Positions 5,085 to 5,521 of a stretch of 5,521 nucleotides of DNA are shown in pieces. Source of the DNA: Clostridia bacterium (GTDB lineage: Bacteria > Bacillota > DSM-521 > Neomoorellales > Neomoorellaceae); assembly GCA_030445875.1 (NCBI GenBank), contig JASUSX010000145.1, positions 1 through 5,521 on the forward strand, in the 5' to 3' direction. Each line of letters opens with the position of its first letter. Position 1 is the first letter of the stretch. The position numbers and the translations under genes are program-made. The notes beneath the pieces are model-generated. The model saw nothing but the letters and a program-made list of their open reading frames with translations, had not been told where the DNA came from and ran no database searches.

Positions 5085-5521
5085 GGTACAGCAGCGGTCG
5101 CTAAACTCGGCCGCCAGGGCCATTTCCCTGGCCAGGGTGATAGTTTCCGGGCCAGGGTAAGCTATGGCGTTGACCCCGGCGTTGAGGGCATACTGCTCCA
5201 GCAAAGGTCTTTGATACCCGGCCGGCCGGGCACAGCCCAGGGAGAGGTAAGCGTAGGGATTGGCCAGCCGCGCCAGGGCCAGGAGGCGGCCGCAATCCTC
5301 TATTGACGGCGGAGTCACCCCGGCCATGGGGGTGTCCCTGAGGGGAGTCAGGATAACAATGGCCAGGTGGCGTGGCTGGACGCTGCTGATCATCCGCAGG
5401 GCTTCGATCTCCCCCAGTAGCCGGCCGTAATGGAGGCCCACCACTATATGGGGCGCGACCTCCAGATCATACTGCTGGCATAATTTGAGGAAATTACCGT
5501 AAGCCTCGGGCCCATAATCCA
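5070..5521 (-). CDS. Radical SAM protein, biotin-synthase-like group (C-terminal part; 5' end outside window)
   Basis: 149 codons are visible up to a TAA stop; the N-terminal part, which should hold the CxxxCxxC cluster motif, lies beyond the right edge. The segment APHIVVGLHYGRLLGEIEAL, then ILTPLRDTPMAG, resembles the late barrel strands of BioB-type enzymes (IVGLGE...D and P.pGTP). It is followed by LGCARPAGYQ and a GVNAIAYPGPETITLA block, the pattern I associate with the uncharacterised BioB homologue group (COG1856) related to archaeal LipS1/LipS2 lipoyl synthases. That last assignment is from memory and is an inference. No start can be given; an in-frame GTG at 5444 is internal, since the frame stays open and family-like upstream of it. 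The gene converges on hdrC and overlaps its end by 15 bases, so it is not part of the sigma-54 operons. Radical SAM membership is judged from C-terminal similarity only. Confidence 0.68.
   Translation of the reverse strand, partial: DYGPEAYGNFLKLCQQYDLEVAPHIVVGLHYGRLLGEIEALRMISSVQPRHLAIVILTPLRDTPMAGVTPPSIEDCGRLLALARLANPYAYLSLGCARPAGYQRPLLEQYALNAGVNAIAYPGPETITLAREMALAAEFSDRCCTLTGE

Overview
The window looks like chromosome of an anaerobic, moderately GC-rich Firmicute, most like a Moorella-type acetogen or a related thermophilic clostridium. This is inferred from strong GGAGG-type ribosome binding sites, a TTG start, heterodisulfide-reductase (Hdr) type electron-transfer proteins and sigma-54 promoters. 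No gene here fixes the species.

Layout. The left two-thirds (1-3502) is a minus-strand gene set read right to left: a 12-helix major facilitator transporter (3502-2228), an archaemetzincin-type zinc protease (2212-1709) and a molybdopterin oxidoreductase with an N-terminal [4Fe-4S] motif (1640 to beyond the left edge). Gaps of 15 and 68 bases and a shared strand suggest one operon. On the right, two plus-strand genes with an 11-base overlap encode an HdrB-like double CCG-domain protein (3890-4735) and a small HdrC-like protein with two [4Fe-4S] motifs (4725-5084). Entering from the right edge on the minus strand is the C-terminal half of a radical SAM protein of the biotin-synthase-like group (5521-5070). 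Its 3' end overlaps that of the HdrC gene tail to tail.

The most interesting part is the 387-base divergent region 3503-3889. It carries two excellent sigma-54 (-24/-12) promoters pointing outwards, TGGCACG-N4-TTGCA for the Hdr pair and TGGCATA-N4-TTGCA for the transporter operon. Between them lie three related 17-base TGT-N11-ACA elements that look like activator sites. The best dyad is centred at 3734, exactly midway between the two predicted start sites (3595 and 3873, 139 bases each way). The two operons therefore look like one regulon switched on together by an enhancer-binding protein not present in the window.

Working model (inference): the transporter imports or exchanges a substrate, the molybdenum enzyme, which has no Tat signal and should be cytoplasmic, transforms it, and the HdrB/HdrC-like pair carries the electrons. 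The substrate and the electron partner (an HdrA-like flavoprotein, a dehydrogenase or a membrane subunit) cannot be read from this window. The role of the protease in such an operon is unexplained.
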